A DNA stretch of 64,000 nucleotides, taken from Proteocatella sphenisci DSM 23131. GTDB taxonomy: Bacteria > Bacillota > Clostridia > Peptostreptococcales > Filifactoraceae. The stretch covers positions 19,679-83,678 of the forward strand of contig NZ_AUID01000011.1 in NCBI RefSeq assembly GCF_000423525.1, written 5' to 3'. Below the pieces are notes generated by a model. The model had not been told where the DNA came from and made no database searches. It worked only from the letters and a program-made list of their open reading frames with translations. Position 1 is the first letter of the stretch. The number at the start of each line of letters is the position of its first letter. This document shows positions 1 to 7,636 of the stretch, piece after piece. Both the position numbers and the translations under genes were made by a program.

Positions 1-2
1 TT

Positions 3-579
3 CCTAAAGTTGGCAAAATCAAAGCTAAACTTCACAGAAAATTTGATGGCAGGATATTGTTTGCAACTGTAAGTAAAGTTCCAAGCGGAAAATATTTTGT
101 AAGTTTCAATGTCGAATGCGAACATAGCGAATTACCTATAAATGATAGTAGCGTTGGTATTGACTTGGGAGTTAAGGAATTTGCAATTGATACAAATGGA
201 ATCCATATTGATAATCCTAAATATCTAAAACAATACGAAGATAAACTTGCAAAACTTCAAAGACAGCACGCCAAGAAAGTTAAAGGTAGCAATAATTTTA
301 AGAAACATAGCAAGAAAGTTGCAAAGTTACATGAGAGAATAGTCAATCTTAGAACTGATTTCCAACATAAATTATCTTCAAAGATTATCAACGATAACCA
401 AGTGGTAGTCACAGAAGACTTGTTTATTAAAGGAATGGTTCAAAACTCAAGATTAGCTAAGTCGATTAGCGATGTCGCTTGGGGTGAGTTCACAAGACAA
501 CTCGGATACAAATTTTTATGGAAACGCTGCTAAAAACATACTTAATGAAGGGCTGAGAGAGATAGGTTTGTTAATGTAG
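3..579 (+). pseudogene. tnpB: Internally deleted IS200/IS605-family TnpB nuclease gene (5' end outside window)
   Basis: The frame is open from the window edge (a TTG at 57 is only an internal codon) and reads a TnpB core. The RuvC-I motif GIDLGVKEFA lies about 50 residues in, followed by the basic coiled helical segment and the RuvC-II motif VVTEDL. After RQLGYK the frame stops at 533. One frame over, the typical TnpB tail NAAKNILNEGL follows and ends at 579. The zinc finger and RuvC-III region that should lie between are missing, so the gene has lost roughly 50-60 codons and shifted frame. It cannot encode an active RNA-guided nuclease. TnpB normally has about 370-400 residues. Identification is firm; the exact deletion endpoints are inferred. 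Confidence 0.85.
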
Positions 580-708
580 TTAATAGTTATAAATAGGGTC
601 GGGATGATCCGAATTAACGCCTGTGGAGATAGTAGGTTGCGATGTCTAAGAAGTAGGAAAATGATGTAGCAATACAGAAGCTCGTCACTTTAGTGATGAG
701 AGGTTCAC
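580..708 (+). ncRNA. omegaRNA-like region and right end of the IS605-type element
   Basis: In IS605-type elements the 3' end of tnpB and the following ~100-150 bases give the guide (omega) RNA, whose last hairpin sits at the element end. Here a hairpin at 681-700 (CTCGTCACT / AGTGATGAG) is followed by GGTTCAC at 702-708, the usual boundary motif of such elements. No gene is seen from 580 to 832. The RNA is inferred from position and motif; the guide would start at about 709. Confidence 0.55.
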
Positions 709-832
709 AGAGCTAATAAGTAATATTAAGCAGTAATTGGTTTGGAAAGAGTGAATAGGGTATAAAATATATACATATTCAATTAGTCCGAAATTATCAG
801 TGTGAGTATTATTATACAAGGAGGTAAATTAA

Positions 833-1288
833 ATGAAAAAATCGATTTTTTTAATAACTATGATTTCAGTTTTAGTTTTTGTTATGGCGGGTTGTGCATC
901 CTCCACACCTGAGGCTCCTGAAACTCCTGAAACCCCTGAAGTAACTGAACCAGTTGAACCAGCTGAGGAAAAAGCATATATGGACATATCTGTTGCGGAT
1001 GCAAAAGATTTAATTGATTCAATGCCAGAGATTGTAATAATTGATGTTTCACCAGCATATGCAGATGGACATTTACCTAATGCAATCAACTATCCTTTGG
1101 GAGATGGATCATTGGATGAAGCAATACCTATGTTAGATATGGATAAGAGTTATTTGGTTTATTGCCATACTGATGCTGCTTCAATGGAAGGTGCCCAAAA
1201 ACTTATAGATGCAGGATTTATGAATGTGTACAGACTAGAGGGTAACTACAGTGCCTGGGTTGATGCGGGATTCGAAACTGTTAAATAA
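833..1288 (+). CDS. Rhodanese-like lipoprotein
   Basis: A 151-residue secreted lipoprotein. It has a signal peptide with lipobox MAGC (Cys21), a linker rich in Pro, Glu and Thr (repeats of ETPE type), and a single rhodanese domain from about residue 50. The candidate active-site loop begins YCHTDAAS with Cys near residue 110, so persulfide (sulfane sulfur) transfer or binding outside the membrane is likely. A very good Shine-Dalgarno (AAGGAGG at about 820) fixes the ATG. The gene stands alone: an IS end lies upstream and a terminator downstream. The family is clear; substrate and partner are not. Confidence 0.88.
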   Translation: MKKSIFLITMISVLVFVMAGCASSTPEAPETPETPEVTEPVEPAEEKAYMDISVADAKDLIDSMPEIVIIDVSPAYADGHLPNAINYPLGDGSLDEAIPMLDMDKSYLVYCHTDAASMEGAQKLIDAGFMNVYRLEGNYSAWVDAGFETVK

Positions 1289-1305
1289 TTTATTTTAAAA
1301 TGAAG

Positions 1306-1347
1306 TGCCCCCAAACGGTAGATACAATTAACCTTGGGGGCATTTTA
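1306..1347 (+). terminator. Rho-independent terminator of the rhodanese gene
   Basis: The stem TGCCCCCAA (1306-1314) pairs with TTGGGGGCA (1334-1342) and is followed by TTTTAT. Confidence 0.85.
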
Positions 1348-1356
1348 TGAGTATTT

Positions 1357-1386
1357 TTGATAATTCATGATAAAACATGATATAAT
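1357..1386 (+). promoter_or_regulatory. Sigma-A type promoter for the PLD-like gene
   Basis: The -35 box TTGATA (1357-1362) and -10 box TATAAT (1381-1386) are separated by 18 bases and sit about 48 bases upstream of the ATG at 1434. Confidence 0.65.
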
Positions 1387-1433
1387 TGTCCTAAGACAGA
1401 ATGTTATTTAGAAGGTAAAATAGGGGAGATTAT

Positions 1434-2858
1434 ATGGAAAAATCTAAAAAAGACAAGTCATGGAAAATAATAATATTACTGATTACAGTAATATTATTAA
1501 CTGTGATTGTTTATAAGGGGTTTAAAACCCTGGCACCTGATGGAACTTCAATACAAGGCGAAATGAGAAACAGTAAAGTTGAATTTATTTATGACTTAAC
1601 ATACAAGCAAAATGATTCCATTATTCATGAGCAAAATATCTTTTCTAAAATAAAAGATATGATAAAAGAAGCACAGGATTTCATTGTAATAGATATGTTT
1701 TTGTTTAACGATGACTACGACAGAAAAAATAGTTATAAAAATGTTTCTGATCAGTTAACAGACACTTTAATTGATCAAAAGAGAAAATTTCCGGACATAG
1801 AAGTTGTATTTATTACTGATGAAATTAATACCTTCTATGGTTCTTACCCTTCTGAGCAGTTGGAAAGATTAAAGGACAATGGTATTCAAGTGCTCATTAC
1901 TGATCTAGAACAATTACGAGATCCAAACCCCCTATATGCAGGCGTATGGCGAACATTTTTTACAAATTTAAATACAAATAAAAAAGGCTGGCTGCCAAAT
2001 CCTTTTAGTCCAGATTCACCAAAAGCAACAATGCCTTCATATTTAAGGCTTTTAAACATGAAAGCAAATCACAGGAAGGTAGTAATAACAGAAAACGAAG
2101 CTTTAGTTACTTCTTTTAATGCCCATGATGCAAGTAGTAATCATTCAAATGTTGCTTTGGTGGTTAAAGGAGAAATAATCAATGACCTGTTAGAAACAGA
2201 AAATACAGTAGTGAAATTTTCTGGGGGAGAGCCTTTTGAGTTTAGTGTTAACAGCTCGGTAGAAGGTTCAGACAAAGCACAAGTTATTACAGAAGGGAAA
2301 ATCAAAGAAGCATTAATTGAAGAAATTGAAAACACCAAGAAAGGTGACAAGATTCATATGGTAATGTTTTATCTATCGAATCATGAGGTAGTAGAAAAAT
2401 TATTAAATGCCAGTGACAGAGGTGTGGAGATAAAAATTATTTTAGATGCAAATAAGGATGCCTTTGGAATTGAAAAAAATGGAGTTCCAAACAGACCAGT
2501 TGCATATAACTTAGTTGATGATTCAAATGGGGAGATTGCAATACGTTGGTATAGTACCCATGGGGAACAGTTTCACAGTAAAATGACTATGTTCTTAAAA
2601 GAAGAAGAGACAATCGTAATAGGAGGGTCCGCAAATCTGACCCGTAGAAATATTGAAAATTATAACTTAGAGACAAACTTGAAAGTTGTATTTCTAAAAG
2701 ATAGTCCCCAGGCAGTTAAAGTAGTAGAGTATTTTGATAGAATATGGAGCAACGAAGACGCTGAATATACCTTGGATTTTGAAGCTTACAAAGAAAAATC
2801 TGTTATAAAACAAGTCTTGTATTATATTCAAGAAAAAACAGGACTGTCCAGCTTTTAA
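1434..2858 (+). CDS. Membrane-anchored phospholipase D-like protein
   Basis: A 474-residue protein with an N-terminal membrane anchor (about residues 11-27, preceded by lysines) and two PLD half-sites. The first is NHRKVVITE near residue 211; the second is FHSKMTMF near residue 379, followed by GGSANLTRRN. This HKD pair is the hallmark of cardiolipin synthases and other phospholipase D enzymes, which use a phosphohistidine intermediate. Unlike standard Cls it has only one membrane segment and a long insert before HKD1. It could be a phospholipid-modifying enzyme or a nuclease-like PLD facing outside. It has its own promoter and is followed after 27 bases by the VOC gene. Confidence 0.85.
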   Translation: MEKSKKDKSWKIIILLITVILLTVIVYKGFKTLAPDGTSIQGEMRNSKVEFIYDLTYKQNDSIIHEQNIFSKIKDMIKEAQDFIVIDMFLFNDDYDRKNSYKNVSDQLTDTLIDQKRKFPDIEVVFITDEINTFYGSYPSEQLERLKDNGIQVLITDLEQLRDPNPLYAGVWRTFFTNLNTNKKGWLPNPFSPDSPKATMPSYLRLLNMKANHRKVVITENEALVTSFNAHDASSNHSNVALVVKGEIINDLLETENTVVKFSGGEPFEFSVNSSVEGSDKAQVITEGKIKEALIEEIENTKKGDKIHMVMFYLSNHEVVEKLLNASDRGVEIKIILDANKDAFGIEKNGVPNRPVAYNLVDDSNGEIAIRWYSTHGEQFHSKMTMFLKEEETIVIGGSANLTRRNIENYNLETNLKVVFLKDSPQAVKVVEYFDRIWSNEDAEYTLDFEAYKEKSVIKQVLYYIQEKTGLSSF

Positions 2859-2885
2859 ATTATATAAAACAAAAGGAGTGGAATT

Positions 2886-3248
2886 ATGCATATCAAGCAT
2901 GTAGCATTAAATGTAAATGATTTGGAAGAATCAATTAAATTCTATGAAATGATTACAGAATTATCGGTTGCGAGACGTTTTAAATCAGAACCAGGAGAAG
3001 TTGCATTTCTAAGAAATAAAAGTGGAGAAACAGAGATTGAACTTATTTATATGCCACAAGGATCTAAATTTCAAGGAAAAGGTATATTTATTTGTTTTGA
3101 AACAGATAAGCTGGATGAAATGCATAAACTTGCAATAGACAAAGGTCTTAATCCTTCAAGTATTCAAGAGCCTGGTGACAATACACGTTATTTTTATGTT
3201 TACGATCCTAATGGGGTATCTATACAGTTAAGAGTATTTCCAAAATAA
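2886..3248 (+). CDS. VOC-superfamily (glyoxalase-like) protein
   Basis: A 120-residue protein with the paired beta-alpha-beta-beta-beta fold signature of the vicinal oxygen chelate family. It starts IKHVALNVNDLEESIKFY, and the second module ends in YDPNGVSIQL. Of the four glyoxalase I metal ligands, His (residue 5) and Glu in TEIELI are visible, but the last position is Gln (IQL) rather than Glu, so glyoxalase I activity is uncertain. The start has a good site, AAAAGGAGTGG, just upstream. It may be cotranscribed with the PLD-like gene. Confidence 0.8.
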   Translation: MHIKHVALNVNDLEESIKFYEMITELSVARRFKSEPGEVAFLRNKSGETEIELIYMPQGSKFQGKGIFICFETDKLDEMHKLAIDKGLNPSSIQEPGDNTRYFYVYDPNGVSIQLRVFPK

Positions 3249-3416
3249 TTATCACTAAATTCACATTTTGATATTGGACTAAATGCTTTCAAATATATCG
3301 ACAATCTTATGTACCAACGCCAGAAAACCATGATTAACGAGGAAAAAAAACAACCATCCCTTTCAAGTTTACTTGAAAAAGAGAAACTTCCATTAGAAAG
3401 TTATAAAATTAAGTAA
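3249..3416 (+). other. Open frame without a start, possible gene remnant
   Basis: Right after the VOC stop there is a 55-codon open frame with protein-like composition, ending LPLESYKIK at the TAA 3414-3416. It has no start codon or ribosome binding site. I do not recognise the family. It may be the 3' scrap of a deleted gene. Nothing else is seen between 3249 and 3455. Confidence 0.25.
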
Positions 3417-3455
3417 TTTCAAGGAGAATACTATTTTACAACTATTTCATAGAAA

Positions 3456-3492
3456 AATTAACTGTACATTTTCCATGAGATAATGTAAAATT
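3456..3492 (+). promoter_or_regulatory. Promoter module shared with 17461-17497
   Basis: TTAACT (3458-3463), 17 bases, then TAATGT (3481-3486) followed by AAAAT. The -35 side overlaps the palindrome TGTACA. The same boxes with identical spacing recur upstream of the methyltransferase gene. Confidence 0.5.
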
Positions 3493-3531
3493 GATTTAAG
3501 AAATAGTTTAAAATTAAAGGAGTGTTACGAT

Positions 3532-3690
3532 ATGTCAAATACAAACATGGAACAAATGAAAAAATTGATAGAAGATAAAAAGAAAAAAGGTTTAGAACAA
3601 GGTTCAGCATCTGGTAAACCAAACAAATTGAATGCAGGTCCTAACAAGGGGTTTAAAAATACTAAAAGATCAGGATCACTAAATAAATAA
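3532..3690 (+). CDS. Small basic protein of unknown function
   Basis: A 52-codon gene. The start ATG at 3532 has AAAGGAG 10 bases upstream, the promoter-like module 3456-3492 precedes it and a strong terminator follows, so it is very likely real. The product starts MSNTNMEQMKKLIEDKKKKG, is rich in Lys, Asn and Gly, and has no membrane segment or cysteine. I do not recognise a family. It could be a nucleic-acid or ribosome-associated small protein, but that is only a guess from charge. Confidence 0.65.
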   Translation: MSNTNMEQMKKLIEDKKKKGLEQGSASGKPNKLNAGPNKGFKNTKRSGSLNK

Positions 3691-3707
3691 GTTATAATAC
3701 AAAAATA

Positions 3708-3742
3708 TTCCCTCAAATTTAGATTTGGGGGAACCTTTTTTG
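3708..3742 (+). terminator. Rho-independent terminator of the small gene
   Basis: TTCCCTCAAAT (3708-3718) pairs with ATTTGGGGGAA (3723-3733), then CCTTTTTTG. Confidence 0.85.
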
Positions 3743-3775
3743 TATTATATAGAGAATAATAAAGGAGATATTATT

Positions 3776-4066
3776 ATGAGGACATATGAAACTGAAAATT
3801 ATAAGTTTAATCAACATAAACAATGCGAATTTTTTCCTTGTCACAAAGGAATGGAGGCAGAAAAATTTAACTGTCTTTTCTGCTATTGTCCACTTTATAT
3901 GTTGGGGAACCAGTGTAGTGGTAATTTTAAAGTAACAAATGGCATAAAAGACTGTTCTGGCTGTATAAAACCTCATGATGAAGGTAGTTATGACTTTATC
4001 ATGTCAAAAATGACCATGGTCATTCAAAAAGGATCGAGTTTTATAAAAAACATAGATAAACTATAA
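3776..4066 (+). CDS. Cysteine-rich small-domain protein (PF04071-like)
   Basis: A 96-residue soluble protein with the conserved Cys pattern CEFFPCHK, then FNCLFCYCPLY, then CSG and KDCSGC. This matches the cysteine-rich small domain often found near or fused to cobalamin-salvage proteins and thought to bind a metal. The ATG at 3776 is chosen because AAAGGAGATA lies just ahead; a TTG at 3725 would fall in the preceding terminator. Its 3' end overlaps the convergent hxlR-type gene by 6 bases. Function is not established for the family. Confidence 0.8.
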   Translation: MRTYETENYKFNQHKQCEFFPCHKGMEAEKFNCLFCYCPLYMLGNQCSGNFKVTNGIKDCSGCIKPHDEGSYDFIMSKMTMVIQKGSSFIKNIDKL

Positions 4067-4396
4067 ATCAATATCGTGATCAAGAGCGTACTTGCTACCC
4101 CATTTACACATTTCTTCAAGAGTACTTTGCAACCCTTTGCCATATTCAGTAATAGAGTATTCAACCTTTGGCGGCACTACTGGATAGACTTTTCTAGTTA
4201 TCAAATTATTGCGTTCCATTTCTCGCAGTTGAGTGGTAAGCATTTTAGGCGTAATATCAGGAATTAGTTTTTTAAGTTCAGAAAATCTTTTTGTACCTGT
4301 GTTTAAATACCAAAGAATTCTTATTTTCCATTTACCACCAATTAAATCCATCGTAAGTTCAATTGAACAACTATACTTATCCTTTAAATCTGACAT
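4061..4396 (-). CDS. HxlR-family winged-helix regulator
   Basis: A 111-residue HxlR/YodB-type DNA-binding protein. Family landmarks are the early Cys in YSCSIE (near residue 10), GGKWKIRILWYL, the recognition helix in ITPKMLTTQLREM, and the wing with VPPKVEYSITEYG. In characterised relatives the N-terminal Cys senses quinones, aldehydes or diamide. It is the only clear minus-strand gene in the window and is divergent from the ABM monooxygenase and OYE genes. A 13-base palindrome in the shared intergenic region is the likely operator. I infer control of both sides in response to electrophiles. Confidence 0.9.
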   Translation of the reverse strand: MSDLKDKYSCSIELTMDLIGGKWKIRILWYLNTGTKRFSELKKLIPDITPKMLTTQLREMERNNLITRKVYPVVPPKVEYSITEYGKGLQSTLEEMCKWGSKYALDHDIDL

Positions 4397-4418
4397 CTTG
4401 TGACCTCCATATTTTTAA

Positions 4419-4452
4419 TATCACATAGTATCATTTTGCATACTATGTGATA
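4419..4452. promoter_or_regulatory. Perfect inverted repeat, probable HxlR operator
   Basis: TATCACATAGTAT (4419-4431) and ATACTATGTGATA (4440-4452) form a perfect 13-base inverted repeat with an 8-base spacer. It lies between the divergent hxlR-type gene and the monooxygenase gene, where HxlR/YodB operators are found. Confidence 0.7.
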
Positions 4453-4544
4453 AAAAAGTGCGTACTTGTGATTTGATATTGTTGCAGTATAATAATAACA
4501 TACAGTATAATAAAAAAACAATATTATTAAAGGAGCGTAATTAG

Positions 4545-4832
4545 ATGATAAAAGTTATAGCAAAAAACTTTGCAAAAGAAGATAAAGTCAAAAGGGTCTT
4601 AGAATTAGCAAAAGGATTAGTAGAAGAAACACTAAAAGAAGATGGTTGTATAAATTATGAAATGTATGAGGATCTTAATAATCCAGGCATACTGATTATG
4701 GTAGAAGAGTGGGAAACTATGGAAGCTCTAAATAATCATATGTCTTCTGAACATTTTAAAAATATAGTTCCAAAAATGAATGAGTTTATGGCTCAAAAAG
4801 CGGAAGTTAATATTTGCAAAAAAGTGATTTAA
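4545..4832 (+). CDS. Putative quinol monooxygenase (ABM/YgiN domain)
   Basis: A 95-residue single-domain protein of the antibiotic biosynthesis monooxygenase fold. It shows the usual core: ETLKEDGCINYEMYEDL, LIMVEEWE, and HMSSEHFKNIVPKM. Small YgiN-type members oxidise or bind quinols without cofactors, and related proteins degrade haem. A good ribosome binding site (AAAGGAG) precedes the ATG. Its place behind a HxlR operator and ahead of an OYE reductase fits quinone or electrophile detoxification, which is an inference from context. Confidence 0.82.
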   Translation: MIKVIAKNFAKEDKVKRVLELAKGLVEETLKEDGCINYEMYEDLNNPGILIMVEEWETMEALNNHMSSEHFKNIVPKMNEFMAQKAEVNICKKVI

Positions 4833-4855
4833 TCATTAACTAAGGAGTGTTAAAT

Positions 4856-4915
4856 ATGGAAAATGAGATTATTAAATCAATGGCATTTTACAGTAGTACA
4901 ATGATAGTGATTTAG
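4856..4915 (+). pseudogene. Tiny 5' gene remnant with intact ribosome binding site
   Basis: TAAGGAGTG precedes an ATG at 4856 that opens only 19 codons (MENEIIKSMAFYSST, then a stop). A well-placed site with no gene behind it suggests the start of a deleted gene between the monooxygenase and OYE genes. Family unknown. No other gene is seen from 4916 to 4998. Confidence 0.3.
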
Positions 4916-4998
4916 GGCCAACAAAAAGAAATAAAGAAGTTGTGACTTATATAAGATGATTTAAATGAAATCCAAACAATTTGATTTATGGAGGATCT

Positions 4999-6099
4999 AT
5001 GAAAAGCTTATTTGACAATACAACTTTAAGCAATATGAAGTTGAAAAACAGATTTTTCAGATCTGCGACATGGGAAGCTATGGCAGACAGTAAAGGTCAT
5101 ATGACAGAAAAATTAAGAAATCTATATTTAGAACTTGCTAGAGGTGGGGTTGGAACAATAATAACAGGGTATGCCTTTGTTACAGAAGATGAACAGCCTA
5201 ATCCTAAAATGATGGGAATCTATGATGATTCTTTTATTGAAGAAAACAAAGTATTTACAGATAAGTTGCACGAGCTTGATACAAATATTATATTGCAAAT
5301 TGCTTATGGCGGTTCTCAAACAAACTTTAATGTTGGAGAAAGAACAATATTAGGCCCATCATCTGTAGAACATAGTATATACGGAGTGACTCCCCAAGAA
5401 GCTACAAAAGAAGATATAAAAAATCTCATTAACAGTTTTGCAGATGCCTCGCTCAGGGCTAAAATGTCGGGATTTGACGGGGTACAATTACATGCTGCTC
5501 ATGGATATATATATAGTCAGTTTTTAAATCCACACTATAATAAACGAACTGATGAATATGGTGGCAATATAGAAAACAGAGCGAGGATTATCTTTGAAAC
5601 CCTAGAAGCGGTAAGAGAAAAAGTAGGAACAAATTTTCCGATTTTAATTAAAATAAATTGTTCTGATTTTATAGATGATGGTTTTTCTTTTGAAGAATGC
5701 AAGTATGTATGCAAAAGACTGGAAGAACTTGGTATAGATGCTATAGAAATCAGTGGAGTTGTTGGAGCGAAAACCGAAGATGTAAGACTAAGAGAACGGA
5801 ATCTTAGATATTTAAAAAAAGAATCATATTTTAGAAAATATGCTGCAGAAATAGCTGAAGAATTAAATATACCAGTCATTTTAGTTGGAGGAAACAGGTC
5901 ACTGGACTTAATGACTAATATATTAGAAAATACAAAAATTGAATATTTTTCCTTATCACGACCATTTTTACGAGAGCCCCATCTAATAAACAGATGGATT
6001 TTAGAAGAAGACAGTGTTGCTAAATGCATTTCTTGTGGAAAATGTTTAGATGCTGAGGGAAATTCATGTATATTCAATAGAAAAAAATCAGATAAATAA
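4999..6099 (+). CDS. Old-yellow-enzyme family NADH:flavin oxidoreductase
   Basis: A 366-residue FMN-dependent TIM-barrel reductase. It shows the N-terminal LKNRFFRSATWEAMAD, the active-site strand VQLHAAHGYIYSQFLNP, the family signature RTDEYGGNIENRAR, and the phosphate-binding segment near VGGNRS. A C-terminal Cys cluster (CISCGKC...C) is like that of enoate-reductase-type members that bind Fe-S, but the protein lacks the second (NAD-binding) half. It probably reduces an activated C=C bond. ATG 4999 is preferred over the TTG at 4981 because GGAGG sits at 4990-4994. It is the last gene of the HxlR-linked unit. Confidence 0.9.
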   Translation: MKSLFDNTTLSNMKLKNRFFRSATWEAMADSKGHMTEKLRNLYLELARGGVGTIITGYAFVTEDEQPNPKMMGIYDDSFIEENKVFTDKLHELDTNIILQIAYGGSQTNFNVGERTILGPSSVEHSIYGVTPQEATKEDIKNLINSFADASLRAKMSGFDGVQLHAAHGYIYSQFLNPHYNKRTDEYGGNIENRARIIFETLEAVREKVGTNFPILIKINCSDFIDDGFSFEECKYVCKRLEELGIDAIEISGVVGAKTEDVRLRERNLRYLKKESYFRKYAAEIAEELNIPVILVGGNRSLDLMTNILENTKIEYFSLSRPFLREPHLINRWILEEDSVAKCISCGKCLDAEGNSCIFNRKKSDK

Positions 6100-6114
6100 A
6101 AAATATGCAAAAAT

Positions 6115-6136
6115 GGGGCTGTCGGGAAATAGCCCC
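6115..6136 (+). terminator. Hairpin downstream of the OYE gene
   Basis: GGGGCT (6115-6120) pairs with AGCCCC (6131-6136), followed by TTATAT. It may end the OYE transcript. The GCTGTCGG sequence inside also resembles the insertion-sequence end at 63903, so it could instead mark the edge of the IS remnant that follows. Confidence 0.45.
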
Positions 6137-6139
6137 TTA

Positions 6140-6467
6140 TATAAAAGCGATTATCAATACAACGGTGAGATGCTTCCGGCAAAACTTGTATTTGTAAGGA
6201 ACCGAAACAATAAGAAAGACTGTCTTGCAATCATTTCTACAGACATAATGCTGAATGAAAATGAAATCATCAGGATATATGGCAAAAGATGGGATATAGG
6301 AGTCTTTTTCAAGATCTGCAAATCATATCTGAAACTTACTAAGGAATGCCGATCTTTGTCTTATGATGCTTGCTATTGAAAATAGAGCCTCTTCCGATAA
6401 AAGAACTCTTGGTGAGTTATTCTATTTAATATTGCGATTTACAAAGATATCATATAAATCAATATAA
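6140..6467 (+). pseudogene. IS4-type transposase remnant
   Basis: A frame ending at 6379 carries LVFVRNRNNKKDCLAIISTD, then EIIRIYGKRWDIGVFFK and KSYLKLTKE, the C-terminal DDE-catalytic-Glu region of IS4-family transposases. The expected next part (MLAIENRASSDKRTLGELF) continues in another frame at 6366-6467, so a frameshift or small deletion separates them. The N-terminal two thirds is absent. The element is dead. The stretch 6468-6571 holds a possible -10 (TATAAT) at about 6493 for the next gene. Confidence 0.8.
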
Positions 6468-6571
6468 TATTGCTAGCGTAGTGGGAATATGTTATAATTT
6501 AAATGTAAGCATAAAAGTTGGGATTTACCGTTGACGATTAATATCAAACGGATTGATTTAGGGGGCTGTTC

Positions 6572-6934
6572 ATGACAAAAGGACAAATTGAATCGAAATT
6601 AAGCGAAGCAATAAGTAAGTTTGAAATTGAACAAATGGGAAGAGGTCCAGAGAAAATCAGAACGATGATCTTTCAGGATTTGATTATTATTAGGCTAAAA
6701 GGATTTCTCAGCATATCAGAGAAAAGCCTTGCTCAAACGAAGGACGGTATCGAATTAATAAAAAAAGTAAGAATCGCTTTGTTTGAAAATGCACGTGAAG
6801 GCCTGGAAGAGGCAGTTAAGTCCGTTATCGATGTCAACATCATAAGCACTTATTCCGACGTGAGCACCAAAACGGGTGAGAAGATTATTGCCATAGTCGT
6901 TGAACAAAATATTGAAGAAAATTTAATAGATTAA
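6572..6934 (+). CDS. DUF2294 protein
   Basis: A 120-residue soluble protein matching the DUF2294 family: it starts MTKGQIESKLSEAISKFEIE, has the GRGPEKIRTMIFQDLIIIRLKG core, and ends near IIAIVVEQNIEE. In Firmicutes the domain occurs alone or next to putative ion or bicarbonate transport genes. Molecular function is not settled. It has GGGGGCTG ahead of the ATG and a strong terminator behind, so it is a single-gene unit. Confidence 0.82.
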   Translation: MTKGQIESKLSEAISKFEIEQMGRGPEKIRTMIFQDLIIIRLKGFLSISEKSLAQTKDGIELIKKVRIALFENAREGLEEAVKSVIDVNIISTYSDVSTKTGEKIIAIVVEQNIEENLID

Positions 6935-6979
6935 GTCTTTGGAAGACAAGTTGAAAGGTTTTTAACCAGTCAAAAGTGA

Positions 6980-7026
6980 GCCAATAACAAAAGTTCTGTA
7001 TTAGAGCTTTGTTATTGGCTTTTTTA
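6980..7026 (+). terminator. Rho-independent terminator after the DUF2294 gene
   Basis: GCCAATAACAAA (from 6980) pairs with TTTGTTATTGGC (to 7019) and is followed by TTTTTTAT. Confidence 0.9.
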
Positions 7027-7049
7027 TTTTAAAACAGGAAGGTGAACAA

Positions 7050-7506
7050 ATGGACGTTAAGCAAATAAAAAAGATTTATCCGCCGGCGACAATTGGTATC
7101 GTAGGTGGTGGGCAACTAGGCAGAATGATTGCTTTTGAAGCCAAGCGAATGGGTTTCAGATGAACAAATTGTAGCGAATTATAATGATCTTTGGGAATTC
7201 CGTGAATTAGCAAGAAAAGCAGATATCATAACGTAGGAATTCGAGCATATTGATACTGCGTTGCTTAGCGTTATTGAAAATGAAGGCCATTCAGTTTATC
7301 CGTCATCAGTTACATTAAAATGGATTCAAAATAAGCACGCTAAAAAGATCCTACTAAAAAACATTGGCATGAATGTGCCAGACTTTTGTTCCGTGCAAAC
7401 GCTTGAAGAACTAAAAAGTGCTTTTTATAAATTTGATCAAAAGATTATAATAAAAACCTGTACGGATGGTTATGATGGAAAAGGCAGCAAGAATACTCGG
7501 CATTAA
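7050..7506 (+). pseudogene. purK: purK (N5-CAIR synthase) pseudogene
   Basis: The ATG at 7050 has a good ribosome binding site (AGGAAGGTG). The reading starts with the PurK ATP-grasp N-terminus IGIVGGGQLGRMIAFEAKRMG, then breaks at a stop in the 7160s. PurK sequence resumes with EFEHID (about 7239, after an in-frame TAG) and runs through GHSVYPS and NKHAKKILLKNIG to TDGYDGKG before ending at 7506. The rest of the ATP-grasp domain is missing. At least one frameshift, one nonsense codon and a 3' truncation make it nonfunctional. It would have made the purine precursor N5-carboxy-AIR. Confidence 0.88.
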
Positions 7507-7636
7507 GTATCCTGAAATCAATCATAAATTAGTCGTGGAATCGCTTTTTATCAAGGGAAATCATATTTGTGATTTGAAACAAAAACTAGAAGAGAGTTGG
7601 GCACCTGATGATACAAAGAATAAAGAAGATAAATAA
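7475..7636 (+). pseudogene. Possible purE 3' fragment fused to the purK remnant
   Basis: In the frame of ATG 7475 there is a short reading, KAARILGIKYPEINHKLV. It resembles the C-terminal helix of PurE (N5-CAIR mutase), the usual neighbour of purK. It ends at 7636, 29 bases past the start of the MFS gene. A deletion joining the middle of purK to the end of purE would explain it. The match is short, so the call is tentative. Confidence 0.35.

Noticed and set aside
901..960. Short CCTGAA/ACTCCTGAA repeats as a possible CRISPR or regulatory repeat
   Set aside because: They encode the ETPE linker of the lipoprotein and are ordinary low-complexity coding repeats.
829..1089. Long minus-strand open frame opposite the rhodanese gene
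   Set aside because: It is a mirror of the Pro/Glu-rich coding sequence, has no ribosome binding site, and the + strand has clear domain evidence.
5535..6230. 231-codon minus-strand open frame opposite the OYE gene
   Set aside because: The + strand carries intact OYE motifs over the whole length; the minus reading has no start signal and no recognisable family.
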